Origin: Gammaproteobacteria bacterium
GTDB taxonomy: Bacteria; Pseudomonadota; Gammaproteobacteria; Pseudomonadales; Halieaceae
Assembly (NCBI GenBank): GCA_024742415.1
Contig: JANSYN010000014.1
Location: 1 to 64,000 of the forward strand
Direction of reading: 5' to 3'
DNA: 64,000 nt
Positions within the stretch are counted from its first letter, which is position 1. Each line of letters starts with the position of its first letter. Shown piece by piece: positions 34,715-43,877 of the stretch. Below the pieces are notes generated by a model. The model searched no databases, was not told where the DNA came from, and saw only the letters and a program-made list of their open reading frames with translations. A program made the position numbers and the translations under genes.

Positions 34715-35125
34715 TCATGACTGCAAGTGTCGCGCTGCGAGGCCAAGGTCAAACCCCAGGGCCTGCGCCTGCCCGGCCGCCTCGGTCACCGCGCTGCCCG
34801 TGCGCGAGGACACCCACAGATTGGCGCAGCGTGTACCGGAGCGGCAATAGGCAAACACCGGTTTGTCGGGGTTATCCAGCAGGCGCGTAAAAGCCTGGAA
34901 GTCAGCGCCGGGAAAGTCCATCGGGGTCACCGGCATGTGGTAGTACTCCAGGCCCTCTGCCTCGGCCAGTGCCGCGATCTCGGCACTGGTAGGCTGGCCG
35001 GGGTCTTCGCCATCAGGGCGATTGTTGACAATCACCTTGTACCCGGCAGCGGCAATGGTGGTGACGTCCTCCGGCGCTATTTGCGCCGACACTGCCAGAG
35101 ACTCACTCAGTACGATCTTGTTCAT
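34715..35125 (-). CDS. DUF442 / TIGR01244-type phosphatase-fold protein
   Basis: A 136-residue protein of the BLH/DUF442 group, which has the dual-specificity phosphatase fold. VIVNNRPDGEDPGQPTSAEI and the P-loop-like FAYCRSGTRCANLW (Cys-x5-Arg) are the family signatures. Members are found fused to or beside sulfide-handling enzymes and are called sulfur transferases, but the reaction is not firmly known. GGGAGG lies seven bases before the ATG at 35125; a longer frame adds 18 unlikely residues. Confidence 0.88.
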   Translation of the reverse strand: MNKIVLSESLAVSAQIAPEDVTTIAAAGYKVIVNNRPDGEDPGQPTSAEIAALAEAEGLEYYHMPVTPMDFPGADFQAFTRLLDNPDKPVFAYCRSGTRCANLWVSSRTGSAVTEAAGQAQALGFDLGLAARHLQS

Positions 35126-35306
35126 GTTGAAACCTCCCACTCCGGTTATAGCAAAGCGCAGCGCAGAGCTCCACTGCACGCGGCAACCTACCCTGCCACG
35201 CGCGTGCTACGGCGCTCGTTGTCGCGCGCTGCTGGATCAAACGACAGTCGTCCACGGCGTCGTTCACGGTGTCATGCTGCGTCTTGCACCGCCACTTGCC
35301 CGTTGC

Positions 35307-36113
35307 CTATTGGCCTGTGAACTGCGGTACACGCTTTTCCTTGAAGGCGCGCGGACCCTCACGGGCGTCCTTGCTCATCATTACCGCCGCGGCCTGTTCC
35401 ATCTCCAGCGCGAAGGCATCCGCCCAGGGTAACGTGTGGGACTCCAGCGCAGTACGTTTGATGGCCTGCAGGGCCAACGGCGCCTGGCGGCAAACGTTGT
35501 CCGCGTAGTGTTGCGCGCGTTCCTGTAACTGCGCCAGCGGCATGACTTCTGACACCAGCCCCATTGCCAGCGCCTCCTGCGCGCTGACCGGCTCACCGCC
35601 CAACAGCACTTTCATGGCATGCGCCCATGGCAACTGTCGCGCCAGGCGCACCATGGAGCCCGCACCGGGCACGACGCCCACTTTCGGCTCGGGCAGCGCA
35701 AACTCTGCATGCTCTGCCGCCAGGCGAATGTCCGTCGCCTGCAGTAGTTCTGTACCACCGCCCAGCGCACGGCCATTGATCGCGGCAATAACGGGCTTAT
35801 ACAGGGGCTCGGCCTTGAGCATGATCTTGTCGGCGATCAATGGGTCGTCGACCAGCCGCTGCTCGAGGGCATTCTGCGGCGCCCTGGCGCCAGTCCAGAG
35901 CGGAATGACCTGCGCCAGGTCGCCACCGCGACAGAAATCGACGTCGCCCGCCGCGCTTAGCACCGCCACGCGAATTCCGTGATCCTCACGCACTTCCTGC
36001 CAGGCGTCGGCCAGCTCTACAAACATCTCGCCATTGAGCGTATTACCGGCCTCGGGCCGGTTCAGGGTTATCCAGGCCTGGTGGCCGCGTTTTTCAAACA
36101 GGATCGTATTCAT
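35307..36113 (-). CDS. Enoyl-CoA hydratase/isomerase family protein
   Basis: A 268-residue crotonase-superfamily enzyme. NRPEAGNTLNGEMF is the first signature, AAGDVDFCRGGDL holds the oxyanion-hole residues, and AAINGRALGGGTELLQATDIRLAAEHA is the second, with the LPEPKVGVVPGAGSMVRLAR segment. It hydrates or isomerises enoyl-CoA esters. The ATG at 36113 is preceded by GGAG and matches the family start; a 48-codon upstream extension would overlap the TauE gene. A decayed copy of a related gene lies at 54864-55230. Confidence 0.93.
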   Translation of the reverse strand: MNTILFEKRGHQAWITLNRPEAGNTLNGEMFVELADAWQEVREDHGIRVAVLSAAGDVDFCRGGDLAQVIPLWTGARAPQNALEQRLVDDPLIADKIMLKAEPLYKPVIAAINGRALGGGTELLQATDIRLAAEHAEFALPEPKVGVVPGAGSMVRLARQLPWAHAMKVLLGGEPVSAQEALAMGLVSEVMPLAQLQERAQHYADNVCRQAPLALQAIKRTALESHTLPWADAFALEMEQAAAVMMSKDAREGPRAFKEKRVPQFTGQ

Positions 36114-36232
36114 TCCCACACTCCATCCATCATCGTGCCTGCATTCGTTGCGGTGGCTGCGTCCGTCAACCAGCCGCCTCTGGGCCGGCAGGTATTCACC
36201 GACAACTTGCCGGGTAACGGGCAGGCCACATC

Positions 36233-36982
36233 CTACAACGCTGACACACCGTCCCACAGCAATTTTGCACCGAGTATCACCAGGGCGGCGCTGATCACCC
36301 GATAATACAGGCCGGGACTGGAAAGACGCACCAGCCGGTGTCCAATCATTACACCGACCGGGGCCAACGGCACCAGCGCCAGGGCGTAGACGAGATTATC
36401 GGTTGTGAATTGGCCGAGCAGGTAGTAGGGAACCAGCTTGGCCAGATTGACCACGGCAAAAAACAGCCCTGCCGTACCGGCATAGAGCATTGGCGCCAAT
36501 CGCTTGGGCATGAGATACATCGAAAAAGGCGGCCCACCGGCATGGATACTGAAACTGGTAAAACCCGCCAGTGCGCCAAAACCCAGGCCGCTTGCACGGT
36601 GATGCTCGCGCCCACCGCCACTGCCCACAGACAGCAGGGTCTGCAGGCCAAACAGCAACGAGACAGCGCCAATCATAATGCGCATCACATGTTCATTCAT
36701 GCTGTTGGCCAGCAAGTAGCCAATGGCCACACCCAGCAGGGCGCCGGGAATCATCAACTGCAATGCCCGCCGGTCGTAAACGCCCCAGTAGGCCTTGACC
36801 ACAAGCGCGTCCATCACCACAAGGATGGGCAGGAGGATAGCAGCTGCCTGAGTCGGCGGCATGACCAGCGCCATCAGCGGTACAGAAAGCACCGCAATGG
36901 GACCACCGAAACCTCCCTTGGCGATCCCGTACACCAGCACTGCCGGAATGGAAACCGCGTAAAACCATGGGTCAGCGAACAA
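36233..36982 (-). CDS. TauE/SafE-family sulfite/anion exporter
   Basis: A 249-residue inner-membrane protein with about eight hydrophobic segments in two repeats (GGFGGPIAVLSVPLMAL in the first, SFSIHAGGPPFSMYLMPKR at the start of the second). The family exports sulfite, sulfoacetate or related anions. The only upstream start in frame is TTG at 36982, five bases after the purC stop, so it may be translated by coupling. I see no separate ribosome site. It lies between purC and the enoyl-CoA hydratase, all on the minus strand. Confidence 0.88.
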   Translation of the reverse strand: MFADPWFYAVSIPAVLVYGIAKGGFGGPIAVLSVPLMALVMPPTQAAAILLPILVVMDALVVKAYWGVYDRRALQLMIPGALLGVAIGYLLANSMNEHVMRIMIGAVSLLFGLQTLLSVGSGGGREHHRASGLGFGALAGFTSFSIHAGGPPFSMYLMPKRLAPMLYAGTAGLFFAVVNLAKLVPYYLLGQFTTDNLVYALALVPLAPVGVMIGHRLVRLSSPGLYYRVISAALVILGAKLLWDGVSAL

Positions 36983-36988
36983 CGGCAG

Positions 36989-38092
36989 TCAATCAACGAG
37001 GGCGAAATCAGCGCCCAGCACATCGACGATCTCTGCCCTGGGGTCGTCGCTGATGTGCAGCGCGCGCCCTGTGATTGTCTCCGCCAGACCCACGTAGGTG
37101 GCGGACACGGCCATCAACACGTCGGTTGGCAGGGCGTTGTCTCGCGCCAGGGCCTGCCGCTCGGGCATGCGCTGCTTGTTGAGCAGGATGTCCGGGTCGT
37201 CAAAATGGTTGAGCAGGACCTGGCGAAAGCCCTCCTTGGAGTGCTCTACCACCCTGCCCTGCCGCAAGGCGGGACCGTGCCAGATACGTGAGGAGTCCGG
37301 CGTACCTACCTCGTCCATGTAAATCAGCTGCTGCGCACCTGCACTGTCGGCTACGTAACCGAACTCAAACTTGGTATCGACAAACACCTGGTCGAGCTGG
37401 GCCAGTTCCTGACTGATCAGCGCAAAGCCCTCGCGGAGTAAACGTTCATACAGGGCAACATCCTGCGGAGACTGAAATCCGAAGGCGGCATAGTTATCGA
37501 GCAGATTGGCACGGCTAACGTTGACGTCGTCGGCTTCGGGCACACCGGGAATGCCGCGCAATATGCCTTTGGATGATGGGGTAATCAGCAGGTCATCCAG
37601 ACGCTGGTCGCGTTGCAAGCCATCGGGCAGGCGTATGCCGCAAAACTCGCGTTCCCCACTGGCGTAGCTGCGCCACATCGAGCCAGTAATGTACTGGCGC
37701 GCAATCGCCTCGATCATCACTGGCTGCGCTTTTTGTACGATCCACACCAGTGGATGCGGAATTTCCAGAATATGGCTGTCGGCCAGCCCGTGGTCGCGAA
37801 ATCGTCCAAACCAGTGGTTGGAAATCGCGTTGAGTGCAGCGCCTTTCCCGGGCACACCACGCAGGCCGTTTTCACCGTGCCAGATACAATCGAACGCAGA
37901 GATGCGGTCGGAAATCACCATGATCGCCAGCGGCGCGTCGGGCTGTACATTGTAGCCGCGCTGTTCAATCAGGCGGGCACTGTCGGCGGCACTGAGCCAG
38001 TACACAGAACGCACCTTGCCACTGTGCACCGGCGCTGCCGTTCGAATGGGTAGATTGTCGTTAACGGCCAGTACCGTCTCGGCAAGACTCAT
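36989..38092 (-). CDS. purC: SAICAR synthetase (phosphoribosylaminoimidazole-succinocarboxamide synthase)
   Basis: A 367-residue enzyme joining aspartate to CAIR in purine synthesis. It is the long form known from Vibrio and relatives rather than the 237-residue E. coli form. [11 protein letters not shown] is the P-loop-like nucleotide-binding start, [13 protein letters not shown] and the [23 protein letters not shown] region are the family signatures, and DTKFEFGYV is near 240. The ATG at 38092 was chosen with AAGGGAA before it and matches the family N-terminus. It is a solitary pur gene here. Confidence 0.94.
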   Translation of the reverse strand: MSLAETVLAVNDNLPIRTAAPVHSGKVRSVYWLSAADSARLIEQRGYNVQPDAPLAIMVISDRISAFDCIWHGENGLRGVPGKGAALNAISNHWFGRFRDHGLADSHILEIPHPLVWIVQKAQPVMIEAIARQYITGSMWRSYASGEREFCGIRLPDGLQRDQRLDDLLITPSSKGILRGIPGVPEADDVNVSRANLLDNYAAFGFQSPQDVALYERLLREGFALISQELAQLDQVFVDTKFEFGYVADSAGAQQLIYMDEVGTPDSSRIWHGPALRQGRVVEHSKEGFRQVLLNHFDDPDILLNKQRMPERQALARDNALPTDVLMAVSATYVGLAETITGRALHISDDPRAEIVDVLGADFALVD

Positions 38093-38172
38093 AGTCAGGG
38101 TTCCCTTGCAAGGAGGCACCCAGAATACCGATGAGTACCGCGAAGGCGCCGAATTCTAGCAGAGGTTGGCTT

Positions 38173-38772
38173 TCACTCTCCAGCGAAACGCCGGTGCTCG
38201 CGCAGATGCAGGGCCACATCAAGGGCAATTTTCAAGGCGATCAACGCAACGAGCATGATCACTGCCTGACCCAACGCATAGGCAGCCATCCCGCCCAGCA
38301 GGATTGCCACATGCAGCAACACGATACGGCCATAGGGTGCAAACATCGCCTGCCGTGCGGTCATCCTGTGGCGCTCACCGGCAAGCAGGAAGTTCACAAA
38401 AAAGGAACCGCCGTGGCTCACAAACAAAGCCGCCAGCATGATCTGAAACTGCCACTGCGCAGCCAGCGCCATCGGGTCGGCGTCCTGGAACAGCAAGGTC
38501 ATGATAAACACCAGGTGTCCCGCACAAAAGCCGCCGTAATGCACCACAAAGAACGGCGCCAAAGGCAGGTCTGCACGGGTACTGGTCAGCAGGATCTTCA
38601 GCAGCGTATAAAAGCCGAGAACGATGTTCTCACACCAGTACAGCAGCATGAGGTAGCCCGCATCCCAGTCGAGCAAGAACACGCCCACCAGCGGCAGCAG
38701 GTTCGCCAGCACCAGCAGACCAAGGCTGAACTGGCGACGCTTACCAGTATACGTGTTGACTACCGTTGACAC
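38173..38772 (-). CDS. DUF6498 membrane protein
   Basis: A 199-residue integral membrane protein with five or six hydrophobic segments. It contains LLYWCENIVLGFYTLLKILL, a His-rich FFVVHYGGFCAGHLVFIMTLL and the SHGGSFFVNFLLAGERH segment characteristic of DUF6498 proteins, which have no known role. The start is GTG at 38772 with GGGGG upstream. It diverges from the truncated haemoglobin gene across a 100-base gap. Confidence 0.82.
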   Translation of the reverse strand: MSTVVNTYTGKRRQFSLGLLVLANLLPLVGVFLLDWDAGYLMLLYWCENIVLGFYTLLKILLTSTRADLPLAPFFVVHYGGFCAGHLVFIMTLLFQDADPMALAAQWQFQIMLAALFVSHGGSFFVNFLLAGERHRMTARQAMFAPYGRIVLLHVAILLGGMAAYALGQAVIMLVALIALKIALDVALHLREHRRFAGE

Positions 38773-38872
38773 AGCAGCATGACCCCCATTGGCCGTTCAG
38801 ACAAACCCGTAAAGGCAGGGTAGAATGCAGGTTAGAATATTTCACCCACATTAGGAACCGGGCACCGTCATC

Positions 38873-39370
38873 ATGGGCAAATCAGCCGACCGCACAAACG
38901 CGGGCAATAACGCAGAAAAAAACGCAGACCAGAACACTGGCAACACGACTCACACCACGCCCTTCCAGATTCTTGGTGAACAGGGCATACGTGAACTGAC
39001 CGAGCAATTCTATGATGTCATGGACACCCTGCCAGAAGTCGCCCGGTTGCGTGCAATGCATGCGCAGGACCTGACTCCGATGAAAAGCAAGCTCGCCGAA
39101 TACCTCATCGGCTGGATGGGTGGACCGCCACTGTACGCACAGAAATACGGCGACGTGTGCATGACCGAGCCGCATGCGCCCTACCACATCGGGCCCGACG
39201 AACGCGATCAGTGGCTGCTGTGCATGCACAAGGCACTGGAACGCATCAACGCGAGTGCAGAGCTCATGGACATGCTGCGCGTGCCATTGTTTCGCATCGC
39301 GGATGCCGTGCGTAACAAGGAAGGCCCCAGTGCTGCTAGCACCGATCCCAACGTTATCGCTGCAAGCTAA
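38873..39370 (+). CDS. Group II truncated haemoglobin
   Basis: A 165-residue globin of the truncated (2/2) group II type. After a 28-residue Asn/Thr/Lys-rich lead, the domain begins FQILGEQGIRELTEQFYDVM. LIGWMGGPPLYAQKYG is the E/F region, EPHAPYHIG carries the proximal His, and DQWLLCMHKAL has the group II Trp at G8. These globins bind O2 or NO and are thought to support redox detoxification. The low-complexity N-terminus is unusual; a later start would give a normal length but no better ribosome site is seen. Confidence 0.92.
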   Translation: MGKSADRTNAGNNAEKNADQNTGNTTHTTPFQILGEQGIRELTEQFYDVMDTLPEVARLRAMHAQDLTPMKSKLAEYLIGWMGGPPLYAQKYGDVCMTEPHAPYHIGPDERDQWLLCMHKALERINASAELMDMLRVPLFRIADAVRNKEGPSAASTDPNVIAAS

Positions 39371-39452
39371 CGGCAGCCCGTCGTTGCAACCTGCGGTAAC
39401 GCCCGTACCTGTCCATTATCCCCCAACAACAGCTCCAGCTGGAGAGACCCCT

Positions 39453-41540
39453 ATGCCGCAACGCCCCACAGCGCTCAACCTACTGCGTACCGTTGCCTGC
39501 CTGCTTACCTGCCTGCCGCTGGTCAGTTTCGCGAGCAGCGCTGACGAGGCGCGCATCACCGAGGATGTCCTGGTCACAGCCAGCCAGGTTGAGGAAGATG
39601 GCCTGCGACTGCCGCTGTCATGGGCGGGCGTTGACGATACCGCGTTGCGCACGGTCGCCGCGGTGCATATCAACGAGATCATGCAGCAGGTACCCGGGGC
39701 CTGGATCAGTCGCGGCAACGGACAGGAAAGCTTGATCTCGCTGCGCTCACCCGTGCTGACCGGGCCGGGCAGCTGCGGCGCGTTCTTCACCGCCGCAGAC
39801 GGCATCAGCCTGCGCGCGCCGGGCTTTTGCAATGTGAACCAGCTGTTTGATGCGAACTACGAGCAGGCCGGTTCAATAGAGACGATCAAGGGGCCGGCCA
39901 CTGCCCTGTACGGCTCCAACGCGATGCATGGCGTGATCAACGTACTCAGTGCCGCGCCCGCCGCGAGTCTGGACCACACGCTGGCGGTAGAGGCCGGCCC
40001 CTTTGATTACTATCGCGCCAAGTATCGTTACAGCAATACCCGCGGCCGCCACGGGGTTAGCATCAACCTCAACGGCGTCACCAATGGTGGCTACCAGGAT
40101 GATTCCGGCTATGACCAGCAGAAAGCGACGCTGCGGCATGACTACGCTGGCGAGCGCTGGACGCTGCGCACGGTCTTCGATGCGGCCAACCTGAACCAGG
40201 AGACAGCGGGTTTCATTCAGGGCTTTGAGGCCTACAAGGATAGCGCGCTCAAAGACAGCAACCCCAATCCGGAGGCTTATCGGGACGCCTGGTCATGGCG
40301 ACTCTACACGCAGGCGACCCTGGCCCTGAACGAGAACACCGAGCTCGTCATTACGCCCTACCTTCGCGACAACGACATGGAATTTCTGCAGCACTTCCTG
40401 CCCTGGCAGCCGGTCGAAGAAAATGCCCATACCAGCCTCGGCACACGCGTCGCACTGCATACCCGTGCCAACGCACTGACCTGGGTGAGCGGAGTGGAAG
40501 CAGAATATACCGACGGATCTTTACTGGAGACACAAGCAGAACCCTTCAGCCCCAATCAGCCCGCCGGCATACATTACGACTACCAGGTCGATGCAACCGT
40601 TGCGGCGGCTTTCCTGCAAGTGCGCACGCAATGGGATTCGCCCTGGGAACTGAGCGGCGGCGCGCGTCTGGAAAGCACCCGCTATGATTACAACAACCGC
40701 AGCGCGGATGGCCCGGCCTGCGGGCCGCAGGCGAGCAACTGCCGTTTCTTTAGACCGGCAGATCGCGATGACGACTTCACCAACTGGTCGCTCAACGGCG
40801 GTGTTGCCTACAGCCTGGGCGCAGAGCAGGTCGTCTACCTGCGCCTGGCCAGCGGATTTCGCGCACCGCAAACGACAGAGCTCTACCGCCTCCAGGCAGG
40901 CCAGGCGACAGCTGACCTGGACTCCGAAGAAATCGCCAACGTCGAACTGGGACTGCGCGGCAACTGGCAAAAAGCCAGCTACGTGTTGTCTATCTACTAC
41001 ATGGAAAAGGACAATGTGATTTTCCAGGATGCCGACCGACAAAACGTCAGCGGTGCAAAAACCGAACACCTGGGCAGTGAGTTCAGCCTCGACTACGCTC
41101 TGGCAGACAACTGGACACTGGGACTGGACGCCAATGTTGCCCGTCACACCTATGCCAGCAACACCAATCTGCTGGGCAGTGGCGGCAATATCAAGGGCAA
41201 TGATATCGACACCTCGCCTAGGGTATTTGGCAGCGCACGACTGAACTGGGATTTTTCAGCGCTTGCAGGGCGCCAAAGCAGCGCGCAACTGGAATGGGTC
41301 TACCTGGATGAGTATTACCTGGAACCCGACAACGAGCACCAGTATGACGGCCACTCATTGCTGAACCTGCGCATCAGCAGCGCATTGACGCCACGCTGGT
41401 CAAGCGCGCTGCGCATCACCAACTTGCTGGACACGGACTACGCCGAACGCGCGGATTTCGGCTTCGGCAACTACCGCTACTTTGTTGGCCAACCGCTGGG
41501 CGTGTACGTGGAAGTCGGCTATCGCCTGGGTGACGGGTAG
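39453..41540 (+). CDS. TonB-dependent outer-membrane receptor
   Basis: A 695-residue receptor. The signal peptide (LLRTVACLLTCLPLVSFASS) precedes a TonB-box-like EDVLVTASQ. The plug domain covers about 40-170 and includes the ETIKGPATALYGSNAMHGVINVL signature and a Cys pair (GSCGAFF, PGFCNV). The 22-strand barrel fills the rest and ends YFVGQPLGVYVEVGYRLGDG. It is TonB-driven and imports a scarce ligand such as a siderophore, cobalamin or glycan. GGAGA lies seven bases before the ATG at 39453. The gene starts 80 bases after the haemoglobin gene. Confidence 0.93.
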   Translation: MPQRPTALNLLRTVACLLTCLPLVSFASSADEARITEDVLVTASQVEEDGLRLPLSWAGVDDTALRTVAAVHINEIMQQVPGAWISRGNGQESLISLRSPVLTGPGSCGAFFTAADGISLRAPGFCNVNQLFDANYEQAGSIETIKGPATALYGSNAMHGVINVLSAAPAASLDHTLAVEAGPFDYYRAKYRYSNTRGRHGVSINLNGVTNGGYQDDSGYDQQKATLRHDYAGERWTLRTVFDAANLNQETAGFIQGFEAYKDSALKDSNPNPEAYRDAWSWRLYTQATLALNENTELVITPYLRDNDMEFLQHFLPWQPVEENAHTSLGTRVALHTRANALTWVSGVEAEYTDGSLLETQAEPFSPNQPAGIHYDYQVDATVAAAFLQVRTQWDSPWELSGGARLESTRYDYNNRSADGPACGPQASNCRFFRPADRDDDFTNWSLNGGVAYSLGAEQVVYLRLASGFRAPQTTELYRLQAGQATADLDSEEIANVELGLRGNWQKASYVLSIYYMEKDNVIFQDADRQNVSGAKTEHLGSEFSLDYALADNWTLGLDANVARHTYASNTNLLGSGGNIKGNDIDTSPRVFGSARLNWDFSALAGRQSSAQLEWVYLDEYYLEPDNEHQYDGHSLLNLRISSALTPRWSSALRITNLLDTDYAERADFGFGNYRYFVGQPLGVYVEVGYRLGDG

Positions 41541-41594
41541 CGCCTGCACCCACCTCGCCACAGTCATGCGCGCCCGGCGAGCAGGCTTGCCGCT

Positions 41595-42566
41595 TCATTG
41601 CAAAAACGCATAGCCGCGTCGCCCCTGTAGTCCGCCGGTGTGCACCACAACGGTTTTTTTCGCGCTATCAAGCTCGCCGCCGCGCAGTAACTGCCCCGTG
41701 GCATAAAGCGCCTTTGCGGTATACACAGGATCAAGCGGTATACCATGGCGCGCTTCAAACGCCAGCATGAACTCCCGCAGGGACGGGTTAAGGCGCGCAA
41801 AGCCACCGCCGTGAAACTCATGGTGTAATGTCCAGCGGACGGGCCGGTTGACACCGCATGCAAGCAGCAGGCGTTCGACTGTGGCGTCGAGATCATCAGC
41901 ACCCTTGAGCGCCGCAATACCGTGTACATGCACTGCGTTGTCGTGCCCCTGCGCCGCTGGGTGCGAACGCTGGTGCTGTGGTGCGCACAGGATATCGCCC
42001 GCCGCGGCCTGCCCACTGCAAAGCTCCCGCGCAGGGTGCCCGGCTGCGCCTGGCTGCGACAGACCCTGCACAATCCCGGCCAGGGTGGTACCGGTACCGA
42101 CAGCCACCACCACCTGCCGTACATCGGGAACATGCTGCACAATCGCCGCGCCAATCGCGGCGCAGGCAGCAGCCGCCGCCGCGGTGGCACCCCCTTCGGG
42201 AATAACGATGCAGGGCGCAAAACGCTGTTCGATCTCATGCAGATACGCCGGCGCATGCCGTTGCGCATACTGCTCGCGCCCCACTTTGAGCAACTGCATG
42301 CCCGCAGCCCGGGCATCGGCCAGGGTGGGCGTATCGGGCTCGTGCGGTTGTGCGCGAACGATCCCCACCGTTTGTAACCCGTGCTGCGCGCCTACGGCGG
42401 CCAACGCGTGCAGGTGGTTGGACCAGGCGCCTCCGAACGACACAAGGCGCCGCACTCCCCGTGCGCTCGCCAACGTCAGGAATGGCCGCAACTTGAAATC
42501 CTTGTTGCCCGGCGCAGGGCTTGCCAGCGCATCGAGGCGCAGCAGCGTTACGTTGGGAAAAGACAA
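41595..42566 (-). CDS. PLP-dependent ACC deaminase / D-cysteine desulfhydrase-like enzyme
   Basis: About 323 residues of the fold-type II PLP family. LLRLDALASPAPGNKDFKLRPF contains the PLP-linked Lys (GNKDFK). LVSFGGAWSNHLHALAAVG and VPEGGATAAAAA follow. It likely deaminates or desulfurates a small amino acid. The start is uncertain: similarity seems to begin near the codons after the lipA stop (42623), where no ATG, GTG or TTG is in frame before TTG at 42566; a CTG at 42608 is also in frame. Much longer starts would lie inside lipA. The stop of lipA and this gene's reading are on the same strand. Confidence 0.72.
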   Translation of the reverse strand: MSFPNVTLLRLDALASPAPGNKDFKLRPFLTLASARGVRRLVSFGGAWSNHLHALAAVGAQHGLQTVGIVRAQPHEPDTPTLADARAAGMQLLKVGREQYAQRHAPAYLHEIEQRFAPCIVIPEGGATAAAAAACAAIGAAIVQHVPDVRQVVVAVGTGTTLAGIVQGLSQPGAAGHPARELCSGQAAAGDILCAPQHQRSHPAAQGHDNAVHVHGIAALKGADDLDATVERLLLACGVNRPVRWTLHHEFHGGGFARLNPSLREFMLAFEARHGIPLDPVYTAKALYATGQLLRGGELDSAKKTVVVHTGGLQGRRGYAFLQ

Positions 42567-42622
42567 CTCACTGCCCTGGTCCGGTACAGCGGCAATGGAC
42601 TGGAACAGAGCCGCAGTAAGGA

Positions 42623-43627
42623 TTACGTCAGGCCTACATTGTTCTTCTGCAGGGCTTGTTCGGCGCGATAACTGGAACGCACAAACACACCTGACACCAC
42701 TTCCAGAAAGCCCCTGGCAAGGCCAGCCTGCCGATAAGCATCGAACTCGGCGGGCGTGACATAACGTGCGATTGGCAGGTGATGCGCGGTGGGCTGCAGA
42801 TACTGGCCGAGGGTCAGGATGTCCACGCGCGCGGCGCGCAGGTCGTCCATGCATTGCAGAATTTCGTCGTCAGTTTCACCCAGCCCCAGCATGAGGCTGG
42901 TCTTGGTGAGCACCTCCGGTCGATAAGCCTTGGCATGGGCCAGTACATCGAGGGTTTGCTGGTAGCTGGCGCGCGGATCGCGCACCGGATGGGTAAGGCG
43001 TCTGACGGTTTCGACGTTCTGGGCAAAGACTTCTATGCCAGAATCAACCACGGTTTCAACATCGGCAAGCACCCCGAGAAAATCCGGTGTCAATGCCTCG
43101 ACGGCCGTGCCGGTATTGAGCGCCTTCACCTGGCGGACACAGTCTGCGTAGTGTGCGGCGCCGCCGTCGGGCAAGTCGTCCCGGTTCACGGAGGTCAGGA
43201 CCACATACTTCAGGCCCATCAGTTGTACAGAGCGCGCCGTATTGGCAGGTTCTTGCGGATCCAGCCATCCCCGCGGATTACCGGTGTTAACGGCGCAGAA
43301 ACGACACGCGCGGGTGCAGACATCACCCATCAACATGATCGTGGCGGTGCCAGAGGTCCAGCACTCGCCAATATTTGGGCACTTGGCCTCCTCACAGACC
43401 GTTGCGAGGCGGTGTTCATGAACGATGTCGCGCACCCTGTCAAAGGTAGCGCCGCCCTGTACGCGAATCTTCAGCCAGTCCGGTTTGCGCTCGCGCGGGG
43501 CGTCCGGGCCGCGCACGGCCGGGCCGCGGGTTTTCACGCCGTCCTTGATCGCGGTAATGCCGCGTTCATTGACGAATTTCTCGCCGCTGGCTACCTGCAC
43601 CGCCGGGATGAGATCGCTGTCTGCCAT
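42623..43627 (-). CDS. lipA: Lipoyl synthase
   Basis: A 334-residue radical-SAM enzyme that inserts two sulfurs into octanoyl-protein. The auxiliary cluster motif [12 protein letters not shown] (Cys-x4-Cys-x5-Cys) and the radical-SAM CTRACRFC (Cys-x3-Cys-x2-Cys) are both present. RSSYRAEQ near the C-terminus supplies the conserved Arg-Ser-Ser-Tyr that ligates the auxiliary cluster. The ATG at 43627 fits the family; the longer frame starts within a 10-bp repeat. lipB, its usual neighbour, is absent from the window. Confidence 0.96.
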   Translation of the reverse strand: MADSDLIPAVQVASGEKFVNERGITAIKDGVKTRGPAVRGPDAPRERKPDWLKIRVQGGATFDRVRDIVHEHRLATVCEEAKCPNIGECWTSGTATIMLMGDVCTRACRFCAVNTGNPRGWLDPQEPANTARSVQLMGLKYVVLTSVNRDDLPDGGAAHYADCVRQVKALNTGTAVEALTPDFLGVLADVETVVDSGIEVFAQNVETVRRLTHPVRDPRASYQQTLDVLAHAKAYRPEVLTKTSLMLGLGETDDEILQCMDDLRAARVDILTLGQYLQPTAHHLPIARYVTPAEFDAYRQAGLARGFLEVVSGVFVRSSYRAEQALQKNNVGLT

Positions 43628-43710
43628 GCCTGACCGTTTACCGAAGAATGAAGGCGTATTATAGCGGTTTGCCCGGCGCGGTGTTAGCGCGCGCCGCATG
43701 CACGATTGCC

Positions 43711-43757
43711 GCCATGCCATGCGATGCCATGTAATTCCATGTAATGCCATGTAATGC
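43711..43757. repeat. 10-bp tandem repeat upstream of lipA
   Basis: Near-perfect copies with consensus GTAATGCCAT are at 43721-43730 (GCGATGCCAT), 43731-43740, 43741-43750 and 43751-43757 (partial), with a more diverged copy at 43711. The array is about 85-130 bases before the lipA start, in the likely promoter. Several out-of-frame ATG codons result from it. Confidence 0.75.
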
Positions 43758-43877
43758 GGCCATGGTAGCGGGCGGCGCGTGCGCTGGCTGCATCGCGCTG
43801 CGCGGGAACTGCGTGGCCTGGCCGGTATGCGCGCCAGTTGCCCTGTGCCGTTGCGCGCGCCCTGTGCGGCTTGAACG

